Assembly: GCF_020639365.1 (NCBI RefSeq)
Contig: NZ_JAINUL010000001.1
Coordinates: 7,053,069-7,085,581, forward strand
Direction: 5' to 3'
Length of the DNA: 32,513 bases
Source of the DNA: Streptomyces flavotricini
GTDB taxonomy: Bacteria > Actinomycetota > Actinomycetes > Streptomycetales > Streptomycetaceae
The notes below the pieces were generated by a model. That model had not been told where the DNA came from, ran no database searches, and saw only the letters and a list, made by a program, of their open reading frames with translations. Below, piece by piece: positions 29,570 to 32,513 of this stretch (position 1 is the first letter of the stretch; each line of letters begins with the position of its first letter). The position numbers and the translations under genes were made by a program.

Positions 29570-32513
29570 ATGTACGAGCTGTCCCGGATCCGCCTCTACT
29601 CCATCGGGCCCGCCGGTGCGCGCTACGCCGACACCGTGCTCGACCTGCGCGGAGTCGGCGAGCCGGTGCCCCACCCGGCGCCCGCGCAGGCGGAGTTCTT
29701 CGAGGACGAGCCCACGGGCCCGCCGCGCCGCCCGGCGCCCGCCGGCGTGCTCTTCCTGGAGAACGGCGGAGGCAAGTCCGTCCTGCTGAAGCTGATCTTT
29801 TCGGTGATGCTCCCCGGCCACCGCAACACCCTCGGCGGTGCCAGCTCCGGCGTCCTGCGCAAGTTCCTGCTCGCAGACGACTGCGGCCACGTGGCCCTGG
29901 AGTGGCAGCACACCCAGACCGGCGAGTGCGTCGTCGTCGGCAAGGTCAGCGAATGGCGCGGCCGCCAGGTCTCCAACGACCCGCGCAAGTTCGCCGAGGC
30001 CTGGTACTCCTTCCGCCCCGGCCCGGGACTGAGCCTGGACAACCTCCCCGTCGCCGAGGCCACCACCGTCCGCCCGCCCGTCGAAGGCGCCTCCGGCGCC
30101 CGGGGCCGGCGCCGCACGATGAAGGGCTTCCGTGACGCCCTCACCGAGGCCGGCAAGGCGTACCCGCACCTGGAGGTGTACTTCGAGGAGATCCACGACC
30201 GCTGGAACGAGCACCTCACCGAGCTCGGCCTCGACCCCGAACTCTTCCGCTACCAGCGTGAGATGAACGCCGACGAGGGCGAGGCCGCCGGCCTCTTCGC
30301 GGTCAAGAAGGACTCCGACTTCACCGACCTGCTGCTGCGTGCCGTCACCGACACCCGTGACACCGACGGCCTCGCCGACCTGGTCCACGGCTTCGGCAAC
30401 AAGCTCGGCCGCCGTGCCGAGCTGATGGCCGAACGGGACTTCACGGCCGGCTCGGTGGACCTGCTCACCAAGATCGTCGAGGCGGCCGAAACCCGCTCCC
30501 GGCTCCGCGACGTCCACGCGGGCGCCGAGCGCCGTACCCGCACCCTCGCCCGGCGGCTGTCGGCCCGCGCCGCCGAGGAGCGCGGCCGCGCCGCGGATCT
30601 CGCCCAGCGGGTCACCGGCGCCGCCCACGCGGTCACCACCGCCGAGTCCGCGCGGACCCGCAGCGCCGCCGTCTCCGCCGAACTCGCCTACCGGCACGCC
30701 TCGCTGGCGCTGACCGTCGCGGACAAGGCCGCCGCCGCCCAGCGCCGCGAGCTCCTCGAAGCCCGCACCCTGCACTCCGCGTGGCAGGCCGCCGAGATCG
30801 TCCTGCGCCACCGCGCCGCGTCCGACCGCTCCGCCCGGGTCGCCGCCGCGATCCTGGAGGCCGAGCGGGACGCCGCCCCGGCGCTCGCCGCCCGCGCGAC
30901 GGCCGCCGCCGCGCTCGTACGGGCCCTGCACACGGCCGCCGAGAACGGGGAGCGCGTCGCCAACGAGGAGGAGGAGCGGTCCGCCGCCCTCCAGGAGGCG
31001 GGCGAGTCCGCGCACCGCGACGCCACCGCCGCCGCGACGGGGGCCCAGCGGGCCCGCAGCGAGGCCGAGCACCTGCGGGCCCGGCTCGCGGAGGTCCAGC
31101 AGGAGACCGCCGAGGCCGTACGGGCCGGCTGGCTCGACGACTCGGCGCCCGACGCGGACCCGGCGCGGGCGGCCCTGGCCGCGAGTGACGCCGAGAAGAC
31201 CACCGTCGCCGCCTGGGACGAGGCCCGCGAGGCCGCCCGCGCCACCGCCGACGCCGCCCGCGAGGCCGCCGCCGCGGAGTCCCGCGCCGAACTCACCGCC
31301 GCCCGCGCGGCGGACGCCGCCGACGCGGCCGGGGCCGCGCACGACGCCGAGCACCGGGCGGCCGCCTCCCTGGCCGCCTCCCCCCGACTGGCCGAGCTGC
31401 TGGGCCTCCCGCCGGTCCCCGAAACCTTCCTTCCCCACCCGCGTACGGGTACCCCGACGGAACCGGGGACACCCGCGGGCCCGTCCGCCTCGACCGGCCC
31501 GTCCGCGTCCGCGGACGCCCCCGCATCGGCGCACGACCCGGCCGGCCCCCGCACCGGCGCGGGCGGCGGGCTCACCGTCGCGGACCTCGACCGGAACGCC
31601 GACGAGCTGCGCGAGATGCTCACCCGCGGCGTCGGGGCGGCCGAGCGGCAGCTGTTCGAGCTGCGCACCGCCGCCGCCGACGACGCCCGCATCCTCGGCG
31701 CGCTCGGCGACGGCGGCCTGCTGCCGCCCGGCCCCGACGTCCTCGCCACCGTCGAGTACCTCGGCGAACACGGCATCCCGGCCCTGCCCGGCTGGCGCTA
31801 CCTCGCCCAGTCCGTGGACCCGGCCGACCACGCGGCCGTCCTCGCGGCCCGCCCCGAGCTCGTCGACGGCGTGGTCATCACCGACCCCGACACCCACGCC
31901 CGGGCCCGCGAGGTGCTCTCCGCGGCCGCCCTGCTGCCCCGCTCCACCGTCGCCGTCGGCACGGCCGCCGCCCTACTGGCGCCCGTTCCGCCCGCCCACG
32001 ACGTGGGCACGGACACCGGGGTCTTCCTCGTACCGCCGAACCCGGCGATGCACGACGAGCACGCCGCCGACGAGGAGCGCCAGGCCCTGCGCACCCGCGC
32101 CACCGCCCGCGACACCGAGATCCGGGACCTGGCCGCCCGCCTCGCCGGAGACCGCGAACTCGCCGCCCGCCTCGCCTCCTGGCGCACCGGCTGCCCGCCG
32201 GGCCGTCTCGCCGAGCTCGCGCAGCATGCGGAGGCCGCCCGCGCGTTCGCCGAGGAGGCGGACGCCGAGCTCACGGAGGCCCGTACCGTACGCGCCGAGG
32301 CCGACGAGGCCGCCGCCGATGCCGCCCGCGTCCGCGACGAGCGCCAGGACGCCGCCCAGCGGGCCCGCCGCGCCGCCGACGCCCTCGCCGGGCTGGCCTT
32401 CCGCCTGCGCGAGCGCGCCGGCTGGCAGGCGAAGGTCCGCGAACTCGCCGACGACGCCGCCGAGTCCGAGGCCCGCGCCGAGGCCTGCCTGGACCGGGCC
32501 CGCGCCGCCGACG
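29570..32513 (+). CDS. MukB/JetC-like SMC-type ATPase, 3' end outside window
   Basis: The frame is open for 981 codons and runs off the window. Residues 1-300 are an ATPase head: RIRLYSIGPAGARYADTVLD, Walker A LFLENGGGKSVLLKLIFSVM (Lys69), then GVLRKFLLADDCGHVALEWQ. Residues about 310-620 are a long Ala/Glu/Arg-rich coiled coil. A Pro/Thr/Ser linker (about 621-667) leads to a compact hinge-like domain near 690-825 (LLPPGPDVLATVEYLGEHGI, GWRYLAQSVDP, DGVVITDPDTHARAREVL), and a second coil starts at about 836. Head, coil, hinge, coil is the SMC/MukB plan; the Walker B and signature motifs of the C-terminal head must lie beyond the window. ATG 29570 has no strong Shine-Dalgarno; the gene is 63 bp after the MukE-like gene. 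Confidence 0.75.
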   Translation, partial: MYELSRIRLYSIGPAGARYADTVLDLRGVGEPVPHPAPAQAEFFEDEPTGPPRRPAPAGVLFLENGGGKSVLLKLIFSVMLPGHRNTLGGASSGVLRKFLLADDCGHVALEWQHTQTGECVVVGKVSEWRGRQVSNDPRKFAEAWYSFRPGPGLSLDNLPVAEATTVRPPVEGASGARGRRRTMKGFRDALTEAGKAYPHLEVYFEEIHDRWNEHLTELGLDPELFRYQREMNADEGEAAGLFAVKKDSDFTDLLLRAVTDTRDTDGLADLVHGFGNKLGRRAELMAERDFTAGSVDLLTKIVEAAETRSRLRDVHAGAERRTRTLARRLSARAAEERGRAADLAQRVTGAAHAVTTAESARTRSAAVSAELAYRHASLALTVADKAAAAQRRELLEARTLHSAWQAAEIVLRHRAASDRSARVAAAILEAERDAAPALAARATAAAALVRALHTAAENGERVANEEEERSAALQEAGESAHRDATAAATGAQRARSEAEHLRARLAEVQQETAEAVRAGWLDDSAPDADPARAALAASDAEKTTVAAWDEAREAARATADAAREAAAAESRAELTAARAADAADAAGAAHDAEHRAAASLAASPRLAELLGLPPVPETFLPHPRTGTPTEPGTPAGPSASTGPSASADAPASAHDPAGPRTGAGGGLTVADLDRNADELREMLTRGVGAAERQLFELRTAAADDARILGALGDGGLLPPGPDVLATVEYLGEHGIPALPGWRYLAQSVDPADHAAVLAARPELVDGVVITDPDTHARAREVLSAAALLPRSTVAVGTAAALLAPVPPAHDVGTDTGVFLVPPNPAMHDEHAADEERQALRTRATARDTEIRDLAARLAGDRELAARLASWRTGCPPGRLAELAQHAEAARAFAEEADAELTEARTVRAEADEAAADAARVRDERQDAAQRARRAADALAGLAFRLRERAGWQAKVRELADDAAESEARAEACLDRARAAD

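Noticed and set aside
29552..31897. 781-codon minus-strand frame opposite the SMC-like ATPase
   Set aside because: Gly/Arg/Val-rich shadow of the open plus-strand frame, which has a P-loop and coiled coils.
26935..32513. Firm assignment to Wadjet type I, II or III
   Set aside because: I do not recognise the type-defining sequences in the first two proteins, and the fourth gene is outside the window.
1..32513. tRNA, rRNA, CRISPR arrays, insertion sequences
   Set aside because: No cloverleaf-like block, spaced direct-repeat array, transposase motif or paired terminal inverted repeats with target duplication was seen.

Overview
The window is about 32.5 kb of very GC-rich chromosomal DNA with GC-dominated third codon positions, GTG/TTG starts, leaderless promoters and many perfect GC hairpins. 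Gene content points to Streptomyces: SPW-repeat and SCO1431-type membrane proteins, DUF6230/DUF6114, RbpA, polyprenol-phosphate-mannose synthase, and the sporulation pair SmeA/SffA. Gene order matches what I remember of the S. coelicolor chromosome around rbpA (SCO1421) and ppm (SCO1423). This is core-chromosome DNA, not a mobile island: I see no transposase, integrase, tRNA, rRNA or CRISPR array.

Layout. 1-2137: a 5'-truncated C39-like peptidase and two small membrane proteins. 2208-3817: a leftward DUF6230-DUF6114 pair, divergent from a TetR regulator (3917-4642) that precedes an acyl-CoA dehydrogenase (4801-5973). 6122-7347: leftward phytanoyl-CoA dioxygenase-like gene and a small hypothetical gene. 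7515-9807: a rightward pair, DUF7065-like protein plus APH-type phosphotransferase, with two strong dyads upstream. 9835-14439: a small leftward gene, then Lrp/AsnC regulator, YtcJ-like amidohydrolase, Ppm synthase and FxsA. 14542-17459: leftward rbpA (with a textbook sigma-R promoter), an Atg22-like MFS protein and a glycerophosphodiesterase. 17655-19157: a MocR-type regulator. 19279-21218: leftward smeA-sffA. 21525-23689: ankyrin and HEAT-repeat proteins. 23836-24495: a chimeric sigma-factor remnant. 24527-26789: leftward pxpA-pxpB-pxpC (5-oxoprolinase). 26935 to the right edge: a three-gene (perhaps four-gene) operon resembling MukF-MukE-MukB / Wadjet JetA-JetB-JetC.

Most notable points. 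(1) The right-end operon looks like an SMC/kleisin-type complex of a kind I cannot place in Wadjet types I-III; its large ATPase gene runs off the window. (2) smeA and the divergent ankyrin gene carry the same 14-bp element, in the same orientation relative to each gene and at nearly the same distance (81 and 83 nt). It contains a BldM-like half-site, suggesting the ankyrin gene belongs to the sporulation regulon. (3) A deletion seems to have fused sigma region 2 to the C-terminal part of a membrane protein. (4) SffA lacks the Walker A lysine.

All functional assignments come from reading motifs and recalled families; no database search was run.
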